A program made the translations under genes and the position numbers. A stretch of 64,000 bases of DNA, taken from Echinarachnius parma (Eukaryota; Echinodermata; Echinoidea; Clypeasteroida; Echinarachniidae). Of the stretch, positions 10,715-25,332 are shown piece by piece; positions within the stretch are counted from its first letter, which is position 1, and every line of letters starts with the position of its first letter. The DNA lies in NCBI GenBank assembly GCA_037951105.1, contig JBAMJV010008427.1, forward strand, positions 1-64,000, written 5' to 3'. Below the pieces are notes generated by a model that was not told the origin of the DNA, made no database searches, and saw only the letters and a list, made by a program, of their open reading frames with translations.

Positions 10715-11911
10715 TTATTCTTTATTTTTCTTATTTCCAATCACTTTTTTGTTACCACGATAACTTGAAAATGGCTCAATCAAGTACCTTGAAATTTGGC
10801 ACACATATATATAGGCATATGGACAAAGCAAAATAAGGTTTTGAACCCTGACCTTGACTGATGACGTCATCTAGGCGCCATTTTGTAAAATTTTCTGAAT
10901 ATCTTCTCATGATCATATCTTCATAACGAAAAGTTGTTTCTCATTCATATTTATCATGATCAAGGTCAATATCCGTCCGGTCAATTTCAGGTCAAAAAAC
11001 GCGCGCGCATGCGTACGTGCGCGCGTCAGCGCGCGCGCAAAATTTTAAAATGTTCAAAATCGTCGCAAATTCATTTTGGATACGTTTTAGGCCATTTTAA
11101 GCATTTTACGAAAAAACGCGCACACGCGCATGCGCGCGCGTTTTCGCGCGTACTGGCATTTTGCAACATAGAATCGCCGAATTTTCTCTGTTATCATATT
11201 TAGCCCATCTTTCCAAGCATTTTGATACCTTGTTCACCTTTTTCTGACTAGTAAAAACGCAATGAGCTTCCGTTCAAGAAACATGTCCGTGCGCGCGAGC
11301 TCTTGTAATACATAGCATATATGGGCAAAAACATGCCTATACAATATTCATTGTAACTCTTCAGAATGGATGGGAACTCCCAAGTTTTTTTTCATATTTG
11401 GATAGATTATGAGTCGGAGATATGATTTCATGTCTCATTTGACCCTCAATTAACTCATGGCGTCATCATAATGGCCTCCGAACTCAAAATTTCAATTTGC
11501 ATATTATGACGTCAGCATATTTTTGAAAAATTGATTGTATCTCTGTAAATGTTGATCGATTTTCTTCCAAATTTTGATATGTTCTAGCTCAGACAATTTT
11601 CTACAAATGTAATAACTACGATTTTTCATTTTGACAAAGGCATCATGGCGTATTTTTGCGATTTAAGGAGGTATGTCATTTTTTCACATTTTGCGTGTAT
11701 TCTCTATGGGACATGACTTTTTTTCAAAACTGGATTCTACATTCCCGTCTTTCGCGACCAATATCTTCTTCGTTTTAGCTTCGTTTACGCTGAACTTCGA
11801 GTATGTTGTAGCTGAGACAATAAGCTATCTCAAATGAGCCCTTGATTATGTCTTTAATTTTAGTTCGACCAGCCCACCTATACTTGTTCTAAACAAGTAT
11901 TACAATTCTAG
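10715..11911 (+). repeat. Array unit 3
   Basis: 1,197 bp, no module. Type B centre (atggcctccg) followed by an A-type right block (gctcagac): a mosaic unit. Confidence 0.85.
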
Positions 11912-13226
11912 TTATTATTAGGTGGGCTGTACATCATACAGACCACCTCATAATTTCGTTAGAATTGCCTTTATTAGGTGGGCTGTACATCATACAGACC
12001 ACCTCATAATTTCGTTAGAATTGCCTTTATTATTCTTTATTTTTCTTATTTCCAATCACTTTTTTGTTACCAAGATAACTTGAAAATGGCTCAATCAAGT
12101 GCCTTGAAATTTGGCACACATATATATAGGCATATGGACAAAGCAAAATAAGGTTTTGAACCCTGACCTTGACTGATGACGTCATCTAGGCGCCATTTTG
12201 TAAAATTTTCTGAATATCTTCTCATGATCATATCTTCATAACGAAAAGTTGTTTCTCATTCATATTTATCATGATCAAGGTCAATATCCGTCCGGTCAAT
12301 TTCAGGTCAAAAAACGCGCGCGCATGCGTACGTGCGCGCGTCAGCGCGCGCGCAAAATTTTAAAATGTTCAAAATCGTCGCAAATTCATTTTGGATACGT
12401 TTTAGGCCATTTTAAGCATTTTACGAAAAAACGCGCACACGCGCATGCGCGCGCGTTTTCGCGCGTACTGGCATTTTGCAACATAGAATCGCCGAATTTT
12501 CTCTGTTATCATATTTAGCCCATCTTTCCAAGCATTTTGATACCTTGTTCACCTTTTTCTGACTAGTAAAAACGCAATGAGCTTCCGTTCAAGAAACATG
12601 TCCGTGCGCGCGAGCTCTTGTAATACATAGCATATATGGGCAAAAACATGCCTATACAAAATTCATTGTAACGCTTCAGAATGGATGGGAACTCCCAAGT
12701 TTTTTTTCATATTTGGATAGATTATGAGTCGGAGATATGATTTCATGTCTCATTTGACCCTCAATTAACTCATGGCGTCATCATAATGGCCTCCGAACTT
12801 AAAATTTCAATTTGCATATTATGACGTCAGCATATTTTTGGAAAATTGATTGTATCTCTGTAAATGTTGATCGATTTTCTTCCAAATTTTGATATGTTCT
12901 AGCTGAGACAATTCTCTACAAATGTGATAATCAGAATTTTTCATTTTGACAAAGGCATCATGGCGTATTTTTGCGATTTAAGGAGGCATGTCATTTTTTA
13001 ACATTTTGCGTGTATTCTCTATGGGACATGACTTTTTTTCAAAACTGGATTCTACATTCCCGTCTTTCGCGACCAATATCTTCTTCGTTTTAGCTTCGTT
13101 TACGCTGAACTTCGAGTATGTTGTAGCTGAGACAATAAGCTATCTCAAATGAGCCCTTGATTATGTCTTTAATTTTAGTTCGACCAGCCCACCTATACTT
13201 GTTCTAAACAAGTATTACAATTCTAG
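11912..13226 (+). repeat. Array unit 4
   Basis: 1,315 bp with two modules at its left end. Type B centre with an intermediate right block (gctgagacaattctc). Confidence 0.85.
11920..12029 (+). repeat. 54-bp hairpin module x2 (unit 4)
   Basis: Two copies at 11,920-11,973 and 11,976-12,029, separated by TT only. Confidence 0.85.
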
Positions 13227-14417
13227 TTTATTTTTCTTATTTCCAATCACTTTTTTGTTAGCAAGATAACTTGAAAATGGCTCAATCAAGTGCCTTGAAA
13301 TTTGGCACACATATATATAGGCATATGGACAAAGCAAAATAAGGTTTTGAACCCTGACCTTGACTGATGACGTCATCTAGGCGCCATTTTGTAAAATTTT
13401 CTGAATATCTTCTCATGATCATATCTTCATAACGAAAAGTTGTTTCTCATTCATATTTATCATGATCAAGGTCAATATCCGTCCGGTCAATTTCAGGTCA
13501 AAAAACGCGCGCGCATGCGTACGTGCGCGCGTCAGCGCGCGCGCAAAATTTTAAAATGTTCAAAATCGTCGCAAATTCATTTTGGATACGTTTTAGGCCA
13601 TTTTAAGCATTTTACGAAAAAACGCGCACACGCGCATGCGCGCGCGTTTTCGCGCGTACTGGCATTTTGCAACATAGAATCGCCGAATTTTCTCTGTTAT
13701 CATATTTAGCCCATCTTTCCAAGCATTTTGATACCTTGTTCACCTTTTTCTGACTAGTAAAAATGCAATGAGCTTCCGTTCAAGAAACATGTCCGTGCGC
13801 GCGAGCTCTTGTAATACATAGCATATATGGGCAAAAACATGCCTATACAAAATTCATTGTAACTCTTCAGAATGGATGGGAACTCCCAAGTTTTTTTTCA
13901 TATTTGGATAGATTATGAGTCGGAGATATGATTTCATGTCTCATTTGACCCTCAATTAACTCATGGCGTCATCATAATGGCCTCCGAACTCAAAATTTCA
14001 ATTTGCATATTATGACGTCAGCATATTTTTTGAAAATTTATTGTATCTCTGTAAATATTGATCGATTTTCTTCCAAATTTTGATATGTTCTATCTGAGAC
14101 AATTCTCTACAAATGTGATGATCACGATTTTTCATGTTGACAAAGGCATCATGGCGTATTTTTGCGATTTAAGGAGGTATGTCATTTTTTCACATTTTGC
14201 GTGTATTCTCTATGGGACATGACTTTTTTTCAAAACTGGATTCTACATTCCCGTCTTTCGCGACCAATATCTTCTTCGTTTTAGCTTCGTTTACGCTGAA
14301 CTTCGAGTATGTTGTAGCTGAGACAATAAGCTATCTCAAATGAGCCCTTGATTATGTCTTTAATTTTAGTTCGACCAGCCCACCTATACTTGTTCTAAAC
14401 AAGTATTACAATTCTAG
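13227..14417 (+). repeat. Array unit 5
   Basis: 1,191 bp. The junction is shortened to CTAG directly followed by tttatttttc. Type B centre and B right block (tatctgag). Confidence 0.85.
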
Positions 14418-15608
14418 TTTATTTTTCTTATTTCCAATCACTTTTTTGTTAGCAAGATAACTTGAAAATGGCTCAATCAAGTGCCTTGAAATTTGGCACA
14501 CATATATATAGGCATATGGACAAAGCAAAATAAGGTTTTGAACCCTGACCTTGACTGATGACGTCATCTAGGCGCCATTTTGTAAAATTTTCTGAATATC
14601 TTCTCATGATCATATCTTCATAACGAAAAGTTGTTTCTCATTCATATTTATCATGATCAAGGTCAATATCCGTCCGGTCAATTTCAGGTCAAAAAACGCG
14701 CGCGCATGCGTACGTGCGCGCGTCAGCGCGCGCGCAAAATTTGAAAATGTTCAAAATCGTCGCAAATTCATTTTGGATACGTTTTAGGCCATTTTAAGCA
14801 TTTTACGAAAAAACGCGCACACGCGCATGCGCGCGCGTTTTCGCGCGTACTGGCATTTTGCAACATAGAATCGCCGAATTTTCTCTGTTATCATATTTAG
14901 CCCATCTTTCCAAGCATTTTGATACCTTGTTCACCTTTTTCTGACTAGTAAAAACGCAATGAGCTTCCGTTCAAGAAACATGTCCGTGCGCGCGAGCTCT
15001 TGTAATACATAGCATATATGGGCAAAAACATGCCTATACAAAATTCATTGTAACTCTTCAGAATGGATGGGAACTCCCAAGTTTTTTTTCATATTTGGAT
15101 AGATTATGAGTCGGAGATATGATTTCATGTCTCATTTGACCCTCAATTAACTCATGGCGTCATCATAATGGCCTCCGAACTCAAAATTTCAATTTGCATA
15201 TTATGACGTCAGCATATTTTTGGAAAATTGATTGTATCTCTGTAAATGTTGATCGATTTTCTTCCAAATTTTGATATGTTCTATCTGAGACAATTTTCTA
15301 CAAATGTGATGATCACGATTTTTCATTTTGACAAAGGCATCATGGCGTATTTTTGCGATTTAAGGAGGCATGTCATTTTTTAACATTTTGCGTGTATTCT
15401 CTATGGGACATGACTTTTTTTCAAAACTGGATTCTACATTCCCGTCTTTCGCGACCAATATCTTCTTCGTTTTAGCTTCGTTTACGCTGAACTTCGAGTA
15501 TGTTGTAGCTGAGACAATAAGCTATCTCAAATGAGCCCTTGATTATGTCTTTAATTTTAGTTCGACCAGCCCACCTATACTTGTTCTAAACAAGTATTAC
15601 AATTCTAG
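14418..15608 (+). repeat. Array unit 6
   Basis: 1,191 bp, type B. One T to G change (aaatttgaaaatg) creates a stop in the frame that is open in most other units, evidence that the frame is not under protein selection. Confidence 0.85.
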
Positions 15609-16818
15609 TTTATTATTATTATTATTCTTTATTTTTCTTATTTCCAATCACTTTTTTGTTAGCAAGATAACTTGAAAATGGCTCAATCAAGTGCCTTGAA
15701 ATTTGGCACACATATATATAGGCATATGGACAAAGCAAAATAAGGTTTTGAACCCTGACCTTGACTGATGACGTCATCTAGGCGCCATTTTGTAAAATTT
15801 TCTGAATATCTTCTCATGATCATATCTTCATAACGAAAAGTTGTTTCTCATTCATATTTATCATGATCAAGGTCAATATCCGTCCGGTCAATTTCAGGTC
15901 AAAAAACGCGCGCGCATGCGTACGTGCGCGCGTCAGCGCGCGCGCAAAATTTTAAAATGTTCAAAATCGTCGCAAATTCATTTTGGATACGTTTTAGGCC
16001 ATTTTAAGCATTTTACGAAAAAACGCGCACACGCGCATGCGCGCGCGTTTTCGCGCGTACTGGCATTTTGCAACATAGAATCGCCGAATTTTCTCTGTTA
16101 TCATATTTAGCCCATCTTTCCAAGCATTTTGATACCTTGTTCACCTTTTTCTGACTAGTAAAAACGCAATGAGCTTCCGTTCAAGAAACATGTCCGTGCG
16201 CGCGAGCTCTTGTAATACATAGCATATATGGGCAAAAACATGCCTATACAAAATTCATTGTAACTCTTCAGAATGGATGGGAACTCCCAAGTTTTTTTTC
16301 ATATTTGGATAGATTATGAGTCGGAGATATGATTTCATGTCTCATTTGACCCTCAATTAACTCATGGCGTCATCATAATGGCCTCCGAACTCAAAATTTC
16401 AATTTGCATATTATGACGTCAGCATATTTTTGGAAAATTGATTGTATCTCTGTAAATGTTGATCGATTTTCTTCCAAATTTTGATATGTTCTAGCTCAGA
16501 CAATTTTCTACAAATGTAATAACCACGATTTTTCATTTTGACAAAGGCATCATGGCGTATTTTTGCGATTTAAGGAGGCATGTCATTTTTTAACATTTTG
16601 CGTGTATTCTCTATGGGACATGACTTTTTTTCAAAACTGGATTCTACATTCCCGTCTTTCGCGACCAATATCTTCTTCGTTTTAGCTTCGTTTACGCTGA
16701 ACTTCGAGTATGTTGTAGCTGAGACAATAAGCTATCTCAAATGAGCCCTTGATTATGTCTTTAATTTTAGTTCGACCAGCCCACCTATACTTGTTCTAAA
16801 CAAGTATTACAATTCTAG
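15609..16818 (+). repeat. Array unit 7
   Basis: 1,210 bp, type B centre with A-type right block. The junction carries an expanded TTA run. Confidence 0.85.
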
Positions 16819-18026
16819 TTTATTTATTATTATTCTTTATTTTTCTTATTTCCAATCACTTTTTTGTTAGCAAGATAACTTGAAAATGGCTCAATCAAGT
16901 GCCTTGAAATTTGGCACACATATATATAGGCATATGGACAAAGCAAAATAAGGTTTTGAACCCTGACCTTGACTGATGACGTCATCTAGGCGCCATTTTG
17001 TAAAATTTTCTGAATATCTTCTCATGATCATATCTTCATAACGAAAAGTTGTTTCTCATTCATATTTATCATGATCAAGGTCAATATCCGTCCGGTCAAT
17101 TTCAGGTCAAAAAACGCGCGCGCATGCGTACGTGCGCGCGTCAGCGCGCGCGCAAAATTTTAAAATGTTCAAAATCGTCGCAAATTCATTTTGGATACGT
17201 TTTAGGCCATTTTAAGCATTTTACGAAAAAACGCGCACACGCGCATGCGCGCGCGTTTTCGCGCGTACTGGCATTTTGCAACATAGAATCGCCGAATTTT
17301 CTCTGTTATCATATTTAGCCCATCTTTCCAAGCATTTTGATACCTTGTTCACCTTTTTCTGACTAGTAAAAACGCAATGAGCTTCCGTTCAAGAAACATG
17401 TCCGTGCGCGCGAGCTCTTGTAATACATAGCATATATGGGCAAAAACATGCCTATACAAAATTCATTGTAACTCTTCAGAATGGATGGGAACTCCCAAGT
17501 TTTTTTTCATATTTGGATAGATTATGAGTCGGAGATATGATTTCATGTCTCATTTGATCCTCAATTAACTCATGGCGTCATCATAATGGCCTCCGAACTC
17601 AAAATTTCAATTTGCATATTATGACGTCAGCATATTTTTGGAAAATTTATTGTATCTCTGTAAATATTGATCGATTTTCTTCCAAATTTTGATATGTTCT
17701 ATCTGAGACAATTCTCTACAAATGTGATGATCACGATTTTTCATTTTGACAAAGGCATCATGGCGTATTTTTGCGATTTAAGGAGGCATGTCATTTTTTT
17801 ACATTTTGCGTGTATTCTCTATGGGACATGACTTTTTTTCAAAACTGGATTCTACATTCCCGTCTTTCGCGACCAATATCTTCTTCGTTTTAGCTTCGTT
17901 TACGCTGAACTTCGAGTATGTTGTAGCTGAGACAATAAGCTATCTCAAATGAGCCCTTGATTATGTCTTTAATTTTAGTTCGACCAGCCCACCTATACTT
18001 GTTCTAAACAAGTATTACAATTCTAG
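16819..18026 (+). repeat. Array unit 8
   Basis: 1,208 bp, type B throughout. It shares aaatttattg, aatattgatc and tttttttacattt with unit 10, two units away. Confidence 0.85.
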
Positions 18027-19233
18027 TTTATTTATTATTATTCTTTATTTTTCTTATTTCCAATCACTTTTTTGTTAGCAAGATAACTTGAAAATGGCTC
18101 AATCAAGTGCCTTGAAATTTGACACACATATATATAGGCATGTGGACAAAGCAAAATAAGGTTTTGAACCCTGACCTTGACTGATGACGTCATCTAGGCG
18201 CCATTTTGTAAAATTTTCTGAATATCTTCTCATGATCATATCTTCATAACGAAAAGTTGTTTCTCATTCATATTTATCATGATCAAGGTCAATATCCGTC
18301 CGGTCAATTTCAGGTCAAAAAACGCGCGCGCATGCGTACGTGCGCGCGTCAGCGCGCGCGCAAAATTTTAAAATGTTCAAAATCGTCTCAAATTCATTTT
18401 GGATACGTTTTAGGCCATTTTAAGCATTTTACGAAAAAACGCGCACACGCGCATGCGCGCGCGTTTTCGCGCGTACTGGCATTTTGCAACATAGAATCGC
18501 CGAATTTTCTCTGTTATCATATTTAGCCCATCTTTCCAAGCATTTTGATACCTTGTTCACCTTTTTCTGACTAGTAAAAACGCAATGAGCTTCCGTTCAA
18601 GAAACATGTCCGTGCGCGCGAGCTCTTGTAATACATAGCATATATGGGCAAAAACATGCCTATACAAAAATCATTGTAATTCTTCAGAATGGATGGGAAC
18701 TCCCAATTTTTTTTCATATTTAGATAGATTATGAGTCGGAGATATGATTTCATGTCTCATTTGACCCTCAATTAACTCATGGCGTCATCATAACGGCCTT
18801 CCAACTCAAAATTTCAATTAGCATATTATGACGTCAGCATATTTTTGGAAAATTGATTGTATCTCTGTAAATGTTGATCGATTTTCTTCCAAATTTTGAT
18901 ATGTTCTAGCTCAGACAATTTTCTACAAATGTAATAACCACGATTTTTCATTTTGACAAAGGCATCATGGCGTATTTTTGCGATTTAAGGAGGCATGTCA
19001 TTTTTTAACATTTTGCGTGTATTCTCTATGGGACATGACTTTTTTTCAAAACTGGATTCTACATTCCCGTCTTTCGCGACCAATATCTTCTTCGTTTTAG
19101 CTTCGTTTACGCTGAACTTCGAGTATGTTGTAGCTGAGACAATAAGCTATCTCAAATGAGCCCTTGATTATGTCTTTAATTTTAGTTCGACCAGCCCACC
19201 TATACTTGTTCTAAACAAGTATTACAATTCTAG
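18027..19233 (+). repeat. Array unit 9
   Basis: 1,207 bp, type A. Its private changes (tttgacacac, aggcatgtgg, cgtctcaaatt, caaaaatcattg, atttagatag) recur together only in unit 15, marking a local block duplication. Confidence 0.85.
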
Positions 19234-20441
19234 TTTATTTATTATTATTCTTTATTTTTCTTATTTCCAATCACTTTTTTGTTAGCAAGATAACTTGAAA
19301 ATGGCTCAATCAAGTGCCTTGAAATTTGGCACACATATATATAGGCATATGGACAAAGCAAAATAAGGTTTTGAACCCTGACCTTGACTGATGACGTCAT
19401 CTAGGCGCCATTTTGTAAAATTTTCTGAATATCTTCTCATGATCATATCTTCATAACGAAAAGTTGTTTCTCATTCATATTTATCATGATCAAGGTCAAT
19501 ATCCGTCCGGTCAATTTCAGGTCAAAAAACGCGCGCGCATGCGTACGTGCGCGCGTCAGCGCGCGCGCAAAATTTTAAAATGTTCAAAATCGTCGCAAAT
19601 TCATTTTGGATACGTTTTAGGCCATTTTAAGCATTTTACGAAAAAACGCGCACACGCGCATGCGCGCGCGTTTTCGCGCGTACTGGCATTTTGCAACATA
19701 GAATCGCCGAATTTTCTCTGTTATCATATTTAGCCCATCTTTCCAAGCATTTTGATACCTTGTTCACCTTTTTCTGACTAGTAAAAACGCAATGAGCTTC
19801 CGTTCAAGAAACATGTCCGTGCGCGCGAGCTCTTGTAATACATAGCATATATGGGCAAAAACATGCCTATACAAAATTCATTGTAACTCTTCAGAATGGA
19901 TGGGAACTCCCAAGTTTTTTTTCATATTTGGATAGATTATGAGTCGGAGATATGATTTCATGTCTCATTTGATCCTCAATTAACTCATGGCGTCATCATA
20001 ATGGCCTCCGAACTCAAAATTTCAATTTGCATATTATGACGTCAGCATATTTTTGGAAAATTTATTGTATCTCTGTAAATATTGATCGATTTTCTTCCAA
20101 ATTTTGATATGTTCTATCTGAGACAATTCTCTACAAATGTGATGATCACGATTTTTCATTTTGACAAAGGCATCATGGCGTATTTTTGCGATTTAAGGAG
20201 GCATGTCATTTTTTTACATTTTGCGTGTATTCTCTATGGGACATGACTTTTTTTCAAAACTGGATTCTACATTCCCGTCTTTCGCGACCAATATCTTCTT
20301 CGTTTTAGCTTCGTTTACGCTGAACTTCGAGTATGTTGTAGCTGAGACAATAAGCTATCTCAAATGAGCCCTTGATTATGTCTTTAATTTTAGTTCGACC
20401 AGCCCACCTATACTTGTTCTAAACAAGTATTACAATTCTAG
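19234..20441 (+). repeat. Array unit 10
   Basis: 1,208 bp, type B, very close to unit 8. Confidence 0.85.
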
Positions 20442-21705
20442 TTTATTAGGTGGGCTGTACATCATACAGACCACCTCATAATTTCGTTAGAATTGCCTTT
20501 ATTTATTATTATTATTTATTTTTCTTATTTCCAATCACTTTTTTGTTAGCAAGATAACTTGAAAATGGCTCAATCAAGTGCCTTGAAATTTGGCACACAT
20601 ATATATAGGCATATGGACAAAGCAAAATAAGGTTTTGAACCCTGACCTTGACTGATGACGTCATCTAGGCGCCATTTTGTAAAATTTTCTGAATATCTTC
20701 TCATGATCATATCTTCATAACGAAAAGTTGTTTCTCATTCATATTTATCATGATCAAGGTCAATATCCGTCCGGTCAATTTCAGGTCAAAAAACGCGCGC
20801 GCATGCGTACGTGCGCGCGTCAGCGCGCGCGCAAAATTTTAAAATGTTCAAAATCGTCGCAAATTCATTTTGGATACGTTTTAGGCCATTTTAAGCATTT
20901 TACGAAAAAACGCGCACACGCGCATGCGCGCGCGTTTTCGCGCGTACTGGCATTTTGCAACATAGAATCGCCGAATTTTCTCTGTTATCATATTTAGCCC
21001 ATCTTTCCAAGCATTTTGATACCTTGTTCACCTTTTTCTGACTAGTAAAAACGCAATGAGCTTCCGTTCAAGAAACATGTCCGTGCGCGCGAGCTCTTGT
21101 AATACATAGCATATATGGGCAAAAACATGCCTATACAAAATTCATTGTAACTCTTCAGAATGGATGGGAACTCCCAAGTTTTTTTTCATATTTGGATAGA
21201 TTATGAGTCGGAGATATGATTTCATGTCTCATTTGACCCTCAATTAACTCATGGCGTCATCATAACGGCCTTCCAACTCAAAATTACAATTAGCATATTA
21301 TGACGTCAGCATATTTTTGGAAAATTGATTGTATCTCTGTAAATGTTGATCGATTTTCTTCCAAATTTTGATATGTTCTAGCTCAGACAATTTTCTACAA
21401 ATGTAATAACCACGATTTTTCATTTTGACAAAGGCATCATGGCGTATTTTTGCGATTTAAGGAGGCATGTCATTTTTTAACATTTTGCGTGTATTCTCTA
21501 TGGGACATGACTTTTTTTCAAAACTGGATTCTACATTCCCGTCTTTCGCGACCAATATCTTCTTCGTTTTAGCTTCGTTTACACTGAACTTCGAGTATGT
21601 TGTAGCTGAGACAATAAGCTATCTCAAATGAGCCCTTGATTATGTCTTTAATTTTAGTTCGACCAGCCCACCTATACTTGTTCTAAACAAGTATTACAAT
21701 TCTAG
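20442..21705 (+). repeat. Array unit 11
   Basis: 1,264 bp with one left-end module. Type A. Its junction with the module reads tttattattattatttatttttc. Confidence 0.85.
20448..20501 (+). repeat. 54-bp hairpin module x1 (unit 11)
   Basis: A single copy, directly after CTAG and a short TTA stretch. Confidence 0.85.
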
Positions 21706-22911
21706 TTATTATTATTATTCTTTATTTTTCTTATTTCCAATCACTTTTTTGTGAGCAAGATAACTTGAAAATGGCTCAATCAAGTGCCTTGAAATTTGGC
21801 ACACATATATATAGGCATATGGACAAAGCAAAATAAGGTTTTGAACCCTGACCTTGACTGATGACGTCATCTAGGCGCCATTTTGTAAAATTTTCTGAAT
21901 ATCTTCTCATGATCATATCTTCATAACGAAAAGTTGTTTCTCATTCATATTTATCATGATCAAGGTCAATATCCGTCCGGTCAATTTCAGGTCAAAAAAC
22001 GCGCGCGCATGCGTACGTGCGCGCATCAGCGCGCGCGCAAAATTTTAAAATGTTCAAAATCGTCGCAAATTCATTTTGGATACGTTTTAGGCCATTTTAA
22101 GCATTTTACGAAAAAACGCGCACACGCGCATGCGCGCGCGTTTTCGCGCGTACTGGCATTTTGCAACATAGAATCGCCGAATTTTCTCTGTTATCATATT
22201 TAGCCCATCTTTCCAAGCATTTTGATACCTTGTTCACCTTTTTCTGACTAGTAAAAACGCAATGAGCTTCCGTTCAAGAAACATGTCCGTGCGCGCGAGC
22301 TCTTGTAATACATAGCATATATGGGCAAAAACATGCCTATACAAAATTCATTGTAACTCTTCAGAATGGATGGGAACTCCCAAGTTTTTTTTCATATTTG
22401 GATAGATTATGAGTCGGAGATATGATTTCATGTCTCATTTGACCCTCAATTAACTCATGGCGTCATCATAATGGCCTCCGAACTCAAAATTTCAATTTGC
22501 ATATTATGACGTCAGCATATTTTTGGAAAATTTATTGTATCTCTGTAAATGTTGATCGATTTTCTTCCAAATTTTGATATGTTCTAGCTCAGACAATTTT
22601 CTACAAATGTAATAACCACGATTTTTCATTTTGACAAAGGCATCATGGCGTATTTTTGCGATTTAAGGAGGCATGTCATTTTTTAACATTTTGCGTGTAT
22701 TCTCTATGGGACATGACTTTTTTTCAAAACTGGATTCTACATTCCCGTCTTTCGCGACCAATATCTTCTTCGTTTTAGCTTCGTTTACGCTGAACTTCGA
22801 GTATGTTGTAGCTGAGACAATAAGCTATCTCAAATGAGCCCTTGATTATGTCTTTAATTTTAGTTCGACCAGCCCACCTATACTTGTTCTAAACAAGTAT
22901 TACAATTCTAG
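21706..22911 (+). repeat. Array unit 12
   Basis: 1,206 bp. B centre with A right block. It carries gcgcgcatcagcg where others have gcgcgcgtcagcg, slightly shortening the alternating CG tract. Confidence 0.85.
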
Positions 22912-24120
22912 TTATTATTATTATTATTCTTTATTTTTCTTATTTCCAATCACTTTTTTGTTAGCAAGATAACTTGAAAATGGCTCAATCAAGTGCCTTG
23001 AAATTTGGCACACATATATATAGGCATATGGACAAAGCAAAATAAGGTTTTGAACCCTGACCTTGACTGATGACGTCATCTAGGCGCCATTTTGTAAAAT
23101 TTTCTGAATATCTTCTCATGATCATATCTTCATAACGAAAAGTTGTTTCTCATTCATATTTATCATGATCAAGGTCAATATCCGTCCGGTCAATTTCAGG
23201 TCAAAAAACGCGCGCGCATGCGTACGTGCGCGCGTTAGCGCGCGCGCAAAATTTTAAAATGTTCAAAATCGTCGCAAATTCATTTTGGATACGTTTTAGG
23301 CCATTTTAAGCATTTTATGAAAAAACGCGCACACGCGCATGCGCGCGCGTTTTCGCGCGTACTGGCATTTTGCAACATAGAATCGCCGAATTTTCTCTGT
23401 TATCATATTTAGCCCATCTTTCCAAGCATTTTGATACCTTGTTCACCTTTTTCTGACTAGTAAAAACGCAATGAGCTTCCGTTCAAGAAACATGCCCGTG
23501 CGCGCGAGCTCTTGTAATACATAGCATATATGGGCAAAAACATGCCTATACAAAATTCATTGTAACTCTTCAGAATGGATGGGAACTCCCAAGTTTTTTT
23601 TCATATTTGGATAGATTATGAGTCGGAGATATGATTTCATGTCTCATTTGACCCTCAATTAACTCATGGCGTCATCATAATGGCCTCCGAACTCAAAATT
23701 TCAATTTGCATATTATGACGTCAGCATATTTTTGGAAAATTGATTGTATCTCTGTAAATGTTGATCGATTTTCTTCCAAATTTTGATATGTTCTAGCTGA
23801 GACAATTCTCTACAAATGTGATAATCACGATTTTTCATTTTGACAAAGGCATCATGGCGTATTTTTGCGATTTAAGGAGGCATGTCATTTTTTAACATTT
23901 TGCGTGTATTCTCTATGGGACATGACTTTTTTTCAAAACTGGATTCTACATTCCCCTCTTTCGCGACCAATATCTTCTTCGTTTTAGCTTCGTTTACGCT
24001 GAACTTCGAGTATGTTGTAGCTGAGACAATAAGCTATCTCAAATGAGACCTTGATTATGTCTTTAATTTTAGTTCGACCAGCCCACCTATACTTGTTCTA
24101 AACAAGTATTACAATTCTAG
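22912..24120 (+). repeat. Array unit 13
   Basis: 1,209 bp, type B. A C to T change (gcgcgttagcg) puts a stop in the otherwise shared frame. Confidence 0.85.
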
Positions 24121-25332
24121 TTATTATTATTATTATTATTCTTTATTTTTCTTATTTCCAATCACTTTTTTGTTAGCAAGATAACTTGAAAATGGCTCAA
24201 TCAAGTGCCTTGAAATTTGGCACACATATATATAGGCATATGGACAAAGCAAAATAAGGTTTTGAACCCTGACCTTGACTGATGACGTCATCTAGGCGCC
24301 ATTTTGTAAAATTTTCTGAATATCTTCTCATGATCATATCTTCATAACGAAAAGTTGTTTCTCATTCATATTTATCATGATTAAGGTCAATATCCGTCCG
24401 GTCAATTTCAGGTCAAAAAACGCGCGCGCATGCGTACGTGCGCGCGTCAGCGCGCGCGCAAAATTTTAAAATGTTCAAAATCGTCGCAAATTCATTTTGG
24501 ATACGTTTTAGGCCATTTTAAGCATTTTACGAAAAAACGCGCACACGCGCATGCGCGCGCGTTTTCGCGCGTACTGGCATTTTGCAACATAGAATCGCCG
24601 AATTTTCTCTGTTATCATATTTAGCCCATCTTTCCAAGCATTTTGATACCTTGTTCACCTTTTTCTGACTAGTAAAAACGCAATGAGCTTCCGTTCAAGA
24701 AACATGTCCGTGCGCGCGAGCTCTTGTAATACATAGCATATATGGGCAAAAACATGCCTATACAAAATTCATTGTAACTCTTCAGAATGGATGGGAACTC
24801 CCAAGTTTTTTTTCATATTTGGATAGATTATGAGTCGGAGATATGATTTCATGTCTCATTTGACCCTCAATTAACTCATGGCGTCATCATAATGGCCTCC
24901 GAACTCAAAATTTCAATTTGCATATTATGACGTCAGCATATTTTTGGAAAATTTATTGTATCTCTGTAAATATTGATCGATTTTCTTCCAAATTTTGATA
25001 TGTTCTAGCTCAGACAATTCTCTACAAATGTAATAATCACGATTTTTCATTTTGACAAAGGCATCATGGCGTATTTTTGCGATTTAAGGAGGCATGTCAT
25101 TTTTTAACATTTTGCGTGTATTCTCTATGGGACATGACTTTTTTTCAAAACTGGATTCTACATTCCCGTCTTTCGCGACCAATATCTTCTTCGTTTTAGC
25201 TTCGTTTACGCTGAACTTCGAGTATGTTGTAGCTGAGACAATAAGCTATCTCAAATGAGCCCTTGATTATGTCTTTAATTTTAGTTCGACCAGCCCACCT
25301 ATACTTGTTCTAAACAAGTATTACAATTCTAG
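24121..25332 (+). repeat. Array unit 14
   Basis: 1,212 bp, type B centre with a mixed right block. A change to catgattaagg puts a TAA into the shared frame. Confidence 0.85.
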
